Source of the DNA: Salinithrix halophila
GTDB taxonomy: Bacteria; Bacillota; Bacilli; Thermoactinomycetales; DSM-45169
Assembly (NCBI RefSeq): GCF_042650125.1
Contig: NZ_JBHSAP010000009.1
Span: forward strand, 434,001-498,000
Direction: 5' to 3'
DNA length: 64,000 bases
Both the position numbers and the translations under genes were made by a program. Shown here one piece after another: positions 31,063 through 39,845 of this stretch (its first letter is position 1; every line of letters starts with the position of its first letter). Under the pieces are notes generated by a model. It saw only the letters and a list, made by a program, of their open reading frames with translations. It was not told the DNA's origin and searched no databases.

Positions 31063-31932
31063 ATGGGTCGGATCGGGAAACTGTTGGCCGCCTTTACACT
31101 GACATTAGCGATTACTGGGACTCCGCTGATGGATGGATTTACCGCAGGCACGGTTTTTGCGGAGACGAATCAGCAACGGAAGGTAAAAGTGCAGGAGAAG
31201 GCAGGATTTATCAACGTTGCCCATCGAGGGGCATCCGGGTACGCTCCGGAAAATACCCTCGCGGCTTTTGACAAGGCGGTTAAAATGAGAGCCGATTATT
31301 TTGAACTGGATGTTCAACGCACCAAAGACGGCCATCTCGTTCTGATGCATGATAATACCGTGGATCGGACCACCAACGGTTCCGGTGAAGTCAAAGACCT
31401 CACCTTGAAAGAAATCCGCCAATTGGACGCCGGCAGCTGGTTTAGCTCCCAATATGCCGGAGAAAAAGTTCCCACCCTGGAGGAAGTCCTAGATCGCTAC
31501 CGCTACCAACCGATCAATATCCTCATCGAACTAAAAAAACCGGAACTGTATCCAGGGATTGAGAAACAAGTAGCCTTGATGCTTCTTAAAAAGGGCGTTA
31601 GCTTCCGACCCGGAAAAATCATCGTTCAATCCTTTAACCACGACTCTCTCCGCACCTATCACCGGCTGCAGCCCTGGGTTCAAACCGGTGTACTGGTTAG
31701 CCTGACAGAATATCGGAAGGGGGTTTCCGATGAAAAGCTTCGAGAATGGAAGGAATTCTCGGACTATGTTAACCCCAATTATAAGCTGGTAGATGACCGG
31801 CTCGTGAACAGGGTTCATCAGAATAGGATGAAAATCCTCCCCTACACGATCCGAAGCAAAGCGACTGCTGACGAGGTGCGGGCAACCGGCGTCGACGGAT
31901 TTATCACCGATTATCCCGAACTGGGATACTGA
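31063..31932 (+). CDS. glpQ: Secreted glycerophosphodiester phosphodiesterase
   Basis: Hydrolyses glycerophosphodiesters to glycerol-3-phosphate and an alcohol outside the cell; GlpQ-type enzymes can also attack wall teichoic acid under phosphate starvation. 289 aa with a Sec signal peptide (MGRIGKLLAAF... cleavage probably after VFAE near residue 35). The GDPD catalytic motifs are NVAHRGASGYAPENTLAAF, FELDVQRTKDGHLVLMHDNTVDRTTNG and the C-terminal GVDGFITDYPEL. ATG 31063 follows AAGGAGAGG. Upstream phased repeats suggest PhoP control, consistent with a phosphate-salvage role alongside phoX. Confidence 0.9.
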   Translation: MGRIGKLLAAFTLTLAITGTPLMDGFTAGTVFAETNQQRKVKVQEKAGFINVAHRGASGYAPENTLAAFDKAVKMRADYFELDVQRTKDGHLVLMHDNTVDRTTNGSGEVKDLTLKEIRQLDAGSWFSSQYAGEKVPTLEEVLDRYRYQPINILIELKKPELYPGIEKQVALMLLKKGVSFRPGKIIVQSFNHDSLRTYHRLQPWVQTGVLVSLTEYRKGVSDEKLREWKEFSDYVNPNYKLVDDRLVNRVHQNRMKILPYTIRSKATADEVRATGVDGFITDYPELGY

Positions 31933-31946
31933 CTCCCCTTCTCTCC

Positions 31947-31974
31947 ACCGCGGAACTTCCGCGGTTTTTTGTTT
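31947..31974 (+). terminator. Terminator of glpQ
   Basis: ACCGCGG / CCGCGGT stem with a five-base loop followed by TTTTTTG. Confidence 0.9.
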
Positions 31975-32004
31975 GGCTTTCTTCTCCCTTCGCTTTCACT
32001 CGTA

Positions 32005-32037
32005 TGAAAAAGAGCTACCGGGAGGGTCCGGTAACTC
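32005..32037 (-). terminator. Terminator of the antiporter gene
   Basis: Minus strand GAGTTACCGG / CCGGTAGCTC stem (one wobble) followed by TTTTTCAT. Confidence 0.8.
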
Positions 32038-32087
32038 CAGTTGTAGGACTCATCAGAGAAGGGTTACCTATAATGGGCCACTGGTTT

Positions 32088-33266
32088 TCATGATTCGGCG
32101 GTAGATTTCCGGCGATCTTTGTTCTCGCCAAAGATTATCTTCAATAGAGGCGGGGTAACCAAGGTTGTTATGATAATGACGATAATCGAGGCGGTAAAGT
32201 ACTCCTGAGATAAGAGTTCCGACTCCAACCCGATGGCAGCGATGATAAGCGCCACTTCTCCTCGGGAAATCATGCCCGAACCGATCCCCAGGGAAGACTT
32301 GTTATTAAAGCCGGTAAGACGGGCGCCCAAACCACTCCCGATCAGCTTGCTAAAAATCGCGATAATCGTGAGCATTACCATGAATCCGATCTGGTTGCCC
32401 AACCCCTCAAAACTGACATTTAACCCGATACTGACAAAAAAGACGGGCACAAATATCGCGTAGGCAATGGGTTCTACCTTGTGTTCCACTTCTTCCTTGT
32501 AGTTGGTAGTGGAGATTGCGACACCGGCTGCAAATGCACCGATGATGGCGGCCACACCCAGTCCTTCAGCCATGAAAGCGAAGAAAAACGTAACAATAAG
32601 TGCAGCGCTGACCACCGTTTCAGTCACCCGAAGCGGGGAAAAGCGTCGCATTAGCCAGGGAACCAATTTCCAACCAACCAGGATGATTACACCGAAAAAG
32701 AGCACTTTTTTCCCGATCACCAACAGGATCGGGTCTCCCCCTGAGCCAAGGAAACTCATCATGAAAGCGAGCAAAATGACAACGAGGACGTCATCCACCA
32801 CTGCAGCTCCCAGAATGGTAACCGCTTCACGTGTTCGGAGCTGCCCCAAATCCCGCAGGGTTTGAACCGTAATGCTGACCGAGGTGGCTGAAAGCAGAAG
32901 TCCTAGGAAGAGTGCGTCCGTGGAATCCATTCCAAAAACGAGGCCCCCGAAATATCCGCCCACCAACGGCAGGATGATCCCCCCCACAGCGACGGCTAAC
33001 GAGGAATTCCGGTTCCGATTCAGCTCCTTCACATCCGTTTCCAGGCCGGCGATAAACATCAAGAGAACCACGCCAATTTCGCTGAAAACTTTGATGGTAT
33101 CAGAGTCCTGCACCCAGCCGAGAACGGCGGGACCAATGACGATCCCGACAATCAGCTTTCCCAAAACGGCAGGTTGACCCAACCGGACACTCAGATCCCC
33201 AGCCAGCTTCGTGCTCAACAGGATGATAAGGAGTGTCAGGAAGATCTCCATATTATCCAATGGCAT
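32088..33266 (-). CDS. Cation/proton antiporter of the CPA2 (KefB/NapA/GerN) family
   Basis: 392-aa integral membrane protein with about 12 hydrophobic segments. QPAVLGKLIVGIVIGPAVLG, LFLGLLLSATSVSITVQTLRDLGQL, GAAVVDDVLVVILLAF (with the paired aspartates used for ion and proton binding) and SRGEVALIIAAIGL mark the family. It ends shortly after the last membrane segment and has no cytosolic TrkA-N domain, so it is closer to Na+/H+ antiporters of the NapA/GerN kind than to full KefB; the ion is not fixed by sequence. Start ATG 33266 (MPLDNMEIF) follows AAAGGAAAGGTG. A role in pH or germination ion movement is only analogy. Confidence 0.85.
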   Translation of the reverse strand: MPLDNMEIFLTLLIILLSTKLAGDLSVRLGQPAVLGKLIVGIVIGPAVLGWVQDSDTIKVFSEIGVVLLMFIAGLETDVKELNRNRNSSLAVAVGGIILPLVGGYFGGLVFGMDSTDALFLGLLLSATSVSITVQTLRDLGQLRTREAVTILGAAVVDDVLVVILLAFMMSFLGSGGDPILLVIGKKVLFFGVIILVGWKLVPWLMRRFSPLRVTETVVSAALIVTFFFAFMAEGLGVAAIIGAFAAGVAISTTNYKEEVEHKVEPIAYAIFVPVFFVSIGLNVSFEGLGNQIGFMVMLTIIAIFSKLIGSGLGARLTGFNNKSSLGIGSGMISRGEVALIIAAIGLESELLSQEYFTASIIVIIITTLVTPPLLKIIFGENKDRRKSTAES

Positions 33267-33570
33267 CACCTTTCCTTTTATCATGAATCCGATCACTTTG
33301 ATGGGATATTCCAACCCAACCCTTATGATACCGAAGAGTTAGATCTTTCGGGGGATCGAAAACGTGATCATTTTGTTACAACCCTTTTTCGGGCAAATTC
33401 CCTGTCTATTGGCGGTATTATCCGGAAATATCCCGATTCCACAGATTTACTCCGAATTTATCCCTTATTGTTTCCATAGTTCCCTTCCTTCTTTCCAACC
33501 CCTTACATCGTACCCTTTTCACGGGTTCTTCATGCTTGCGCTGAACCGGTAACCTACTCTTATACACCAA
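33267..33570. other. Intergenic region, no gene seen
   Basis: Between the antiporter start and the hemZ terminator. Short open frames exist on both strands without ribosome binding sites or recognisable products. It presumably carries the antiporter promoter, which I could not place with confidence. Confidence 0.4.
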
Positions 33571-33598
33571 CAAAAAAGCAACCGGCAAACCCGATCGC
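33571..33598 (-). terminator. Terminator of hemZ
   Basis: Minus strand GCGATCGGG / CCGGTTGC stem with wobbles and a short loop, then TTTTTTG, starting 5 bases after the hemZ stop. Confidence 0.7.
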
Positions 33599-33602
33599 AA
33601 TT

Positions 33603-35117
33603 TTATACCCGGCCTCGGGTCCCAACTCCGTAAGCCTCATCGAAGGCAGCCAACTTCTTCTCTGTCTGTTCCCGATAGGTGTCAATATACGCTTGAGGTT
33701 CTTTCGGGTTGGGCCAGCGATTGATGCGCCCGGTGCCCGGCGAAATAATCTTGCTGACGGCCCCGCATCCCAATCCGATGATCGACTGTCTCTCTTCCAT
33801 GATAATAATATTGTATAAGCTTTCCTCACCGGGAAAAGCATAACCGACGTTTTCCTGATTGCCCAAGATATTTTTTTGCCGGTAAAGGTAGTAAGGAACA
33901 TACCCCATGGATTGAGTCCACTCTCTGGCTTCCTGGACCATACGACCGATTTCCTCTCCATCTGCTACCCGGTACTTGTCAGGATTGCGGGTCATATGGG
34001 AGCCCCGCTTAAAGGAAAGCGTATGGACCGTGAGGGACTCAGGACGTAATTCCTCCATGACAGCCAAGGATTGGCGGAAAGTATCCAAACCCTCATTAGG
34101 CAGCCCGATAATCAGGTCCATATTGATATTGTGCAACCCCATTTCCCGAGCAAGCCGGTACTTGCCCAAAGTCTCTTCCACGGTATGGTGACGGCCAATC
34201 AGCTTCAGGGTATCCTCCTCAAAACTCTGGGGATTGATACTGATCCGATCCACCTTCCATCGCTTCAAAAGGTCAAGCTTCTCCTTATCCAGAGTGTCGG
34301 GGCGACCCGCCTCCACAGTCAATTCCCGCACGCCATCGTACGAAGGAATAGCAGCCTTCATGCGTATAAACAGTTCCTCCAGCTGTTCAGCCGTGATGGA
34401 AGTGGGTGTCCCCCCTCCGAAATAGATCGTTGTAACCGGCAGGTTGTGACGATCCAGCCAGGCCCCGACCGCCTCTATCTCTTCGTGGAGACCGGCCAAA
34501 AATTCCTCGACAGACCCGTTTTTCCCCCGGATCGCATAGGCGGGAAATGTACAATACGCACATTTTGTCGGGCAAAAAGGTATCCCGATATACAGACTAA
34601 CCGCCTGATCTAACGTATACAGATCCGGCAAAGCGATTTTCTGACGTCGAATAATCTCCTCTAAAAGGTCGATCTTATAGGGCATTAGGGAATAATCCCG
34701 CTCCAGAACCCGTTTTGCTTCGACCAGCGGAACATCTTCCAAAAGCATCCCATGTAAAAGCTTGGTCGGTCGAACTCCAGTCAGGATACCCCAAGGCTGG
34801 CGAACCCCCGTCGCTTTCTCCAGCACCTGGAGGAGCGCGTGGTTGACAGCGCGTTTCACCTGTTTCCGCCGTTGTGAGGGTACTCCCTCCCGATAGAGAG
34901 CATCTTCATGGGTAGCGTGCCAGGTTTGATCGCGTTCCGGGTCGGTCAGGGTAACCCGTACACCAACCCGTTCCCCCTCCTGTACAGTAAAGTGGACCGT
35001 AGCCTCCGCCTGATGTGGCTCTATGGACACTTTTATTTTTGGGAAAAAGAGCCCCGAGATCAGTTCGATATCACGATGAAAGGCCGGATCTACTCCCGAC
35101 ACCTGGATCTTTCTCAT
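33603..35117 (-). CDS. hemZ: HemZ, oxygen-independent coproporphyrinogen III oxidase-like radical SAM protein
   Basis: 504-aa radical SAM protein of the HemN/HemW superfamily, HemZ branch of Bacillales. The 4Fe-4S motif CPTKCAYC is at residues 182-189 (C182, C186, C189), followed by IYFGGGTPTSI and ELTVEAGRPDTL. The N-terminal region of about 170 residues (LEKATGVRQPWGILTGVRPTKLLH) is the HemZ-specific extension. B. subtilis hemZ was linked to heme synthesis, but members of this group are not all proven oxidases. Start is uncertain: MRKIQVSG (35117) aligns best with HemZ but has no strong ribosome binding site; ATG 35138 is the alternative. Confidence 0.87.
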   Translation of the reverse strand: MRKIQVSGVDPAFHRDIELISGLFFPKIKVSIEPHQAEATVHFTVQEGERVGVRVTLTDPERDQTWHATHEDALYREGVPSQRRKQVKRAVNHALLQVLEKATGVRQPWGILTGVRPTKLLHGMLLEDVPLVEAKRVLERDYSLMPYKIDLLEEIIRRQKIALPDLYTLDQAVSLYIGIPFCPTKCAYCTFPAYAIRGKNGSVEEFLAGLHEEIEAVGAWLDRHNLPVTTIYFGGGTPTSITAEQLEELFIRMKAAIPSYDGVRELTVEAGRPDTLDKEKLDLLKRWKVDRISINPQSFEEDTLKLIGRHHTVEETLGKYRLAREMGLHNINMDLIIGLPNEGLDTFRQSLAVMEELRPESLTVHTLSFKRGSHMTRNPDKYRVADGEEIGRMVQEAREWTQSMGYVPYYLYRQKNILGNQENVGYAFPGEESLYNIIIMEERQSIIGLGCGAVSKIISPGTGRINRWPNPKEPQAYIDTYREQTEKKLAAFDEAYGVGTRGRV

Positions 35118-35189
35118 CAGTAAACCGCGGTGCACCATCCTGGCGCCCGCGTCCCCCCTCACATCCCATGCTTGTAATCCACTCCCAGT

Positions 35190-35378
35190 CTAGCTCAGCC
35201 GCCGCCGGAAATCAATGAGAGATCCCGGCTCAGCACCTCTCCGGAGAGGGAGCCCGAAATATGAAGGAGTGACCTGTACTGAAACCGAATCCTCCGTTTT
35301 CAACGAATCCCGATGGTCTACCCAGCCGTGCAGAACCATACGGACAGCCGTTTCCCGTACCTGCTTCGATCGTCGCAT
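35190..35378 (-). CDS. Small protein of unknown function upstream of hemZ
   Basis: 62-aa frame from ATG 35378 with GGAAGGGA about ten bases upstream. The product starts MRRSKQVRETAVRMVLHGWVDHRDSL and is basic at both ends, without membrane segments. It reads towards hemZ, 72 bases ahead of it, so it may be cotranscribed. No family recognised; shape and ribosome binding site are the only support. Confidence 0.45.
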   Translation of the reverse strand: MRRSKQVRETAVRMVLHGWVDHRDSLKTEDSVSVQVTPSYFGLPLRRGAEPGSLIDFRRRLS

Positions 35379-35770
35379 CGGAAACACTTCCCTTCCAGGG
35401 TTCCAGCCCTATCCATGGACAACCCTAGTCTGCCCAAGATATCTGGGGACTAGAAGGGAACTAGAAGTGGAGCGAATCTCTTGAGCAACGCTCCGCGGGT
35501 TTCATTTCCAATATAGGGTTATATATGAATTCATCTGCTAGAAGGAACGAGCCCCGCCGATATCGAATCTAAAACAATGCGTCTAAATAGCGAAAGGAGG
35601 GCCTGTTTTTTTGCGTTCTCCGTCAATCGGCCGCCCCTGAACCCCTGTATCTGCCTCTTCTTCCCGGCAGACCGGATCGTAACCGCTTTCAAATGAAACG
35701 TGGAGAAGAGCATGCCAACCACTCAGCCGGAGAACCAGGCGCACGCATCATCGAAGGAAATAAGTGTTGA
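35379..35770. other. Intergenic region with two hairpins, no recognised gene
   Basis: No convincing coding frame. A two-step hairpin, CTAGTC-CCCA with TGGG-CA-GACTAG (35425-35453), and a GGAGCG/CGCTCC hairpin (35469-35494) followed by GGGTTTCATTT lie here. They could be leader structures of the small gene at 35190-35378 or a terminator of a lost gene. Confidence 0.35.
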
Positions 35771-35799
35771 TTGCCCTTTCCCGCCAAAAGTTATAAAAT
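35771..35799 (+). promoter_or_regulatory. Likely promoter of the YjiH-family gene
   Basis: TTGCCC (35771-35776), 17-bp spacer, TAAAAT (35794-35799), about 55 bases before the start codon. Confidence 0.45.
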
Positions 35800-35855
35800 T
35801 GCATTGTTATGCATGAAAAACCGTTTCCTTGAAATAGACATCTTGAGGTGAGCCT

Positions 35856-37211
35856 ATGAAAAACCCGAACCTTCCTTCTTTCTCTGCTGCAGACTACCTG
35901 AAATTTATCTTGCCTTCCCTCATCGGTATCTTTTTGTTCATGATTCCCATCCCTTATAAAAAGGATATAACGATTCCCGTCGCCTTACTGGCGGATTGGG
36001 TGGAACAACAATTTATCGATGTTCTGCCGACAGTGGGGACCGGTATCATCCTGCTGACGGTACTCGGTTCCCTCCTGACCAAAATGGTAAAACCCTCCTT
36101 CATTATGAAGAGCCCGTTTTTCAAAGCGCTTTTCGATGTGTCCCCCGCCTGGTTGGTCACGAGAGTGTTGGGCTTGATTTTCGCGGTGATGACGCTCTTT
36201 CAAGTCGGACCGGAGTGGGTCTGGTCAGAAAATACCGGCCAACTTCTCCTTTTTGATCTAATTCCCGTCCTTTTTTCCGTTTTTCTTTTTGCGGGTCTGT
36301 TCTTGCCCTTGTTGATGGATTTTGGGTTGCTGGAACTATGCGGAGCGCTATTGACGCGTATCATGCGCCCGGTCTTCACTCTGCCGGGACGTTCTTCCAT
36401 CGACTGTATCGCTTCCTGGTTGGGGGACGGAACCATCGGGGTACTCCTGACCAGCAAACAATACGAAGAAGGCTTCTATAACAAACGGGAAGCGATCGTG
36501 ATCGGTACCACCTTTTCCGTTGTATCGATTACCTTTACCATCGTTGTGCTGAAAGAGATGGACTTAAGCCATCTCTTTCTCCCCTACTACCTCACCATTG
36601 TGCTGGCAGGTTTGGCCGCCGCCTTGATCATGCCCCGGATCCCTCCCCTCTCCCGCAAACCGAACAGCTTCTATCCCGGGGCGGAAGCGAAAGCGGACGA
36701 AACGATTCCCGAAGGAACGTCCGCCTTCCGCTGGGGGATGATCCAGGCAGCCGGACGGGCCAAAGGAAACCGGTTTACTCGTGTTTTGAAAGGCGGCCTT
36801 CAAAACGTACTGGATATGTGGATGGGTGTGGTTCCTGTCGTGATGGCGCTGGGAACCGTCGCCCTCATCGTAGCGGAATATACGCCTTTCTTCCGCTGGC
36901 TGGGAGCTCCCTTTATTCCCCTCTTGTCCCTGCTGCAGATCCCAGAAGCGGCAGAGGCGGCCCAAACCATGGTGATTGGCTTTGCCGACATGTTCCTTCC
37001 CGCTATCATCGGGAGCGGAATTGAAAGCGACATGACTCGATTTGTCATCGCCTGTGTTTCGGTTACCCAGCTGATCTATATGTCTGAAGTGGGCGGTTTG
37101 CTATTGGGATCCAAGATTCCCGTTAACTTTAAAGACCTGATTCTCATCTTCCTCCTGCGGACGCTGATCTCCCTGCCGATCGTTGCTCTCATGGCCCACC
37201 TGATATTTTAG
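35856..37211 (+). CDS. yjiH: YjiH family membrane protein (Gate/nucleoside-recognition domain)
   Basis: 451-aa polytopic membrane protein with about ten hydrophobic segments. FILPSLIGIFLFMIPIPYKKDITIPVALLADWV at the start, MRPVFTLPGRSSIDCIASWLGDGTIGVLLTSKQYEEGFY in the middle and GFADMFLPAIIGSGIESDMTRFVIACVSVTQLIYMSEVGGLLLGSKIP near the end are typical of YjiH proteins carrying the Gate domain also found in SpoIIIAF-independent sporulation proteins and nucleoside transporters. Substrate unknown. ATG 35856 follows GAGGTGA. Monocistronic, bounded by a bidirectional terminator shared with tkt. Confidence 0.85.
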   Translation: MKNPNLPSFSAADYLKFILPSLIGIFLFMIPIPYKKDITIPVALLADWVEQQFIDVLPTVGTGIILLTVLGSLLTKMVKPSFIMKSPFFKALFDVSPAWLVTRVLGLIFAVMTLFQVGPEWVWSENTGQLLLFDLIPVLFSVFLFAGLFLPLLMDFGLLELCGALLTRIMRPVFTLPGRSSIDCIASWLGDGTIGVLLTSKQYEEGFYNKREAIVIGTTFSVVSITFTIVVLKEMDLSHLFLPYYLTIVLAGLAAALIMPRIPPLSRKPNSFYPGAEAKADETIPEGTSAFRWGMIQAAGRAKGNRFTRVLKGGLQNVLDMWMGVVPVVMALGTVALIVAEYTPFFRWLGAPFIPLLSLLQIPEAAEAAQTMVIGFADMFLPAIIGSGIESDMTRFVIACVSVTQLIYMSEVGGLLLGSKIPVNFKDLILIFLLRTLISLPIVALMAHLIF

Positions 37212-37216
37212 AGCAT

Positions 37217-37258
37217 AACAAAAAGGCCCGTCTTCCTTTCGGAGACGGGCCTTTTTGT
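37217..37258. terminator. Bidirectional terminator between yjiH and tkt
   Basis: Perfect 13-bp stem AAAAGGCCCGTCT / AGACGGGCCTTTT with U-tracts on both strands. Confidence 0.9.
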
Positions 37259-37270
37259 TTACGGAAAGCG

Positions 37271-39289
37271 TTATTTGTTTAGAACCTGCTTGACCTTCTC
37301 AATGACGTTTTCCACGTGGAAGCCGTATTTCTCCATCACAAGGCCACCAGGAGCAGAAGCGCCAAACGTATCGATCCCGATAATGGTCCCTGCGCTTCCC
37401 ACGGCTTTCTCCCAACCAGCGGGGTGGGCCGCTTCGATGGCGACACGGGCACCGACGGAAGAGGGAAGAACCGTTTCCCGGTAAACTTCGGACTGTTCGT
37501 AGAAGAGCTCACGGCAAGGCATGCTGACAACCCGGGCATTTACGCCCTGTTCCTTCAGTTTCCCCTTGGCTTCTACCGCCAGACTGAGCTCGGAACCGGT
37601 AGCGATCAGGATCACATCTGGATTGCCCCCGTCGGCATCAGCGAGGATATAACCGCCTTTCTGAGCACCTTCTTTGATTTGCTCTGCCGTTCCCTCTAAG
37701 ATGGGCAGATTCTGACGGGAGAGAGCAAGCGCCACAGGCCCCTCGTTATGATTCATGGCGAATCGGTAAGCGGCGACCGTCTCATTGGCGTCACCGGGGC
37801 GGAACACCTTCAGGTTGGGTATCAGACGCAGGGCGGGCACCTGTTCCACGGGTTCGTGAGTAGGGCCGTCTTCACCGACGGAAATGCTGTCATGGGTGAA
37901 GACATACAGCACCGGAAGCTTGCTCAACGCGGCTAGACGGACCGCGGGGCGCAGATAGTCGGAGAAGACGAGGAAGGTGGCGCCGAAGGCACGTACCCCA
38001 CCATGGAGCATTAGCCCATTAAGAGCAGCACCCATCGCGTGTTCCCTCACTCCGAACCAGACGTTGCGCCCGGCATAATTCTCCGCGTGGAAAACCTCTT
38101 CCCCGTTCAGATTCGTCTTGTTGGAGGAGGCTAGATCGGCGGAGCCGCCGAACAAAGCAGGCACTTTTTCTGCTAGAGCATTCAGAGCCTCACCGGAAGC
38201 GGCTCGGGTAGCGATCGCTTTATCTCCTGCTCGATAAGCGGGCAGTTTTTCATCCCAGTCCTTCGGGAGCTTTCCAGAAATAGCTTCTTCAAGTTGACGG
38301 GCCAGTTCTGGATGCTCCTTTTTGTATCCTTCGAAAAGAGCGTTCCATTCTTTTTCCGCACGATCGCCTTCTTCCTTGAACCGGTTGAAGTGCTCTCGGG
38401 CTTCCTGGGGTACATGGAAAGCTTCTTCCCCTTCCCAACCATAAGCCCTTCGCACTTCTTCCCGCTCCTCAGGCCCAAAGGGAGCTCCGTGAATCTTGTG
38501 AGTCCCGGCTAGATTGGGGCTGCCGTATCCGATAACGGTTTTTACTTCGATCAGCGTGGGCTTGGTCGTCTCCGCCCGGGCTTTCTGGATGGCTCCCTGG
38601 ATTGCTTCCAGGTTATTGCCGTCCTCGACACGGATCACTTCCCAACCGTAGGACTCGAAGCGTTTCTGCACATCCTCGGTGAAGGCTTCCGCCAGCTGAC
38701 CGTCCAGGGAGATATCGTTCGAATCATAGAGGGCGATCAGTTTCCCCAATTGGAGGTGACCCGCCAAAGAGGCAGCTTCGGCGGAGACCCCTTCCATCAG
38801 ATCTCCATCGGAACAAATCGTGTAGGTGTAATGGTCGATAACCGGGAATCCGTCCCGATTGAAACGGGCCGCCAAGTGAGCTTCCGCCATCGCCATCCCT
38901 ACGGCGTTGGAGATTCCCTGTCCCAGGGGGCCGGTGGTCGCCTCCACACCGGGGGTGCCGTGATTAGCCTCCGGGTGTCCCGGCGTCTTGCTTCCCCACT
39001 GGCGGAAGTTTTTCAACTCCTCCATGGAAAGACCGTAGCCAAACAAATGCAACAGGCTATACAGCAAAGCAGAGCCATGACCAGCAGATAAGATGAAGCG
39101 GTCGCGGTCGAACCAATCCGGGTTAGTCGGGTTGTGCTTCATGAATCGGGCCCATAAGGCGTACGCCATCGGTGCTGCCCCCATCGGCATTCCGGGGTGG
39201 CCGGATTTGGCCTTCTCCACCGCATCGATGGATAACATTCGGATCGTGTTAACTGCCAGTTGATCGATAGGTTGGCTGTGATTAGACAT
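37271..39289 (-). CDS. tkt: Transketolase
   Basis: 672-aa thiamine diphosphate enzyme of the pentose phosphate pathway. The start IDQLAVNTIRMLSIDAVEKAKSGHPGMPMGAAPMAYALW, the ThDP motif CSDGDLMEGVSAEAASLAGHL...DSN, the central GVREHAMGAALNGLMLHGG and HDSISVGEDGPTHEPVEQ are all canonical, and the length matches. ATG 39289 follows AAGGAGG-like GGAGGAC upstream. It lies between yjiH and dtd with its own spacing (84 bases to dtd). Confidence 0.97.
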   Translation of the reverse strand: MSNHSQPIDQLAVNTIRMLSIDAVEKAKSGHPGMPMGAAPMAYALWARFMKHNPTNPDWFDRDRFILSAGHGSALLYSLLHLFGYGLSMEELKNFRQWGSKTPGHPEANHGTPGVEATTGPLGQGISNAVGMAMAEAHLAARFNRDGFPVIDHYTYTICSDGDLMEGVSAEAASLAGHLQLGKLIALYDSNDISLDGQLAEAFTEDVQKRFESYGWEVIRVEDGNNLEAIQGAIQKARAETTKPTLIEVKTVIGYGSPNLAGTHKIHGAPFGPEEREEVRRAYGWEGEEAFHVPQEAREHFNRFKEEGDRAEKEWNALFEGYKKEHPELARQLEEAISGKLPKDWDEKLPAYRAGDKAIATRAASGEALNALAEKVPALFGGSADLASSNKTNLNGEEVFHAENYAGRNVWFGVREHAMGAALNGLMLHGGVRAFGATFLVFSDYLRPAVRLAALSKLPVLYVFTHDSISVGEDGPTHEPVEQVPALRLIPNLKVFRPGDANETVAAYRFAMNHNEGPVALALSRQNLPILEGTAEQIKEGAQKGGYILADADGGNPDVILIATGSELSLAVEAKGKLKEQGVNARVVSMPCRELFYEQSEVYRETVLPSSVGARVAIEAAHPAGWEKAVGSAGTIIGIDTFGASAPGGLVMEKYGFHVENVIEKVKQVLNK

Positions 39290-39373
39290 CTGACAAGTCC
39301 TCCTTGTTCCAAATGCATACGTTTTTTAGACACGTCGCGATTATAACATAGCCACAATGAGAAACCTTTTTTC

Positions 39374-39820
39374 CTATCCCTCTTTGCTTTCCAGGGTCAG
39401 GGTGACGGGACCGTCATTGGTGAGACTCACTTCCATCATCGCCCCGAAAATGCCTGTCTCAACAGGTACTCCTCGGCATCTCAATTCCTCGTTGAACCGA
39501 TGATACAGATCTTTCGCAATCCCTGGTTCAGCTGCTGCCATGAAATTGGGACGGCGCCCTTTCCGGCAGTCTCCATACAAGGTGAACTGGGAAACAGAGA
39601 GGATGGCCCCTCCCGTTTCCAGAAGAGAACGGTTCATCCTGCCCTCCTCATCTTCGAAGATTCGAAGATGAATCAGCTTATCTGCCATCCAGCGAATCTC
39701 TAGCTCCCCGTCACCTTCGGTGAAGCCTACGAGGCAGACCAGGCCGTGGGCGATTTCGCCGACACTTCGACCATCCACGGTGACACGGGCGTTTTTGGCC
39801 CGCTGAAGTACGATACGCAC
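39374..39820 (-). CDS. dtd: D-aminoacyl-tRNA deacylase
   Basis: Removes D-amino acids from tRNA; homodimer. 148 aa from GTG 39820 (MRIVLQRAKNARVTVDG), with the family motifs SQFTLYGDCRKGRRPNF (catalytic and substrate-gating region) and the C-terminal GVPVETGIFGAMMEVSLTNDGPVTLTLES, which holds the Gly-cisPro loop equivalent. GAGGGGG lies 7 nt upstream; the frame is open 28 codons earlier without a start signal. It follows relA by 25 bases, the conserved relA-dtd pair. Confidence 0.95.
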   Translation of the reverse strand: MRIVLQRAKNARVTVDGRSVGEIAHGLVCLVGFTEGDGELEIRWMADKLIHLRIFEDEEGRMNRSLLETGGAILSVSQFTLYGDCRKGRRPNFMAAAEPGIAKDLYHRFNEELRCRGVPVETGIFGAMMEVSLTNDGPVTLTLESKEG

Positions 39821-39845
39821 AGTTTTCCCCCTCAGCGATCGACGC

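Noticed and set aside
35531..35722. 63-codon minus frame upstream of yjiH
   Set aside because: No ribosome binding site and no resemblance to known proteins.
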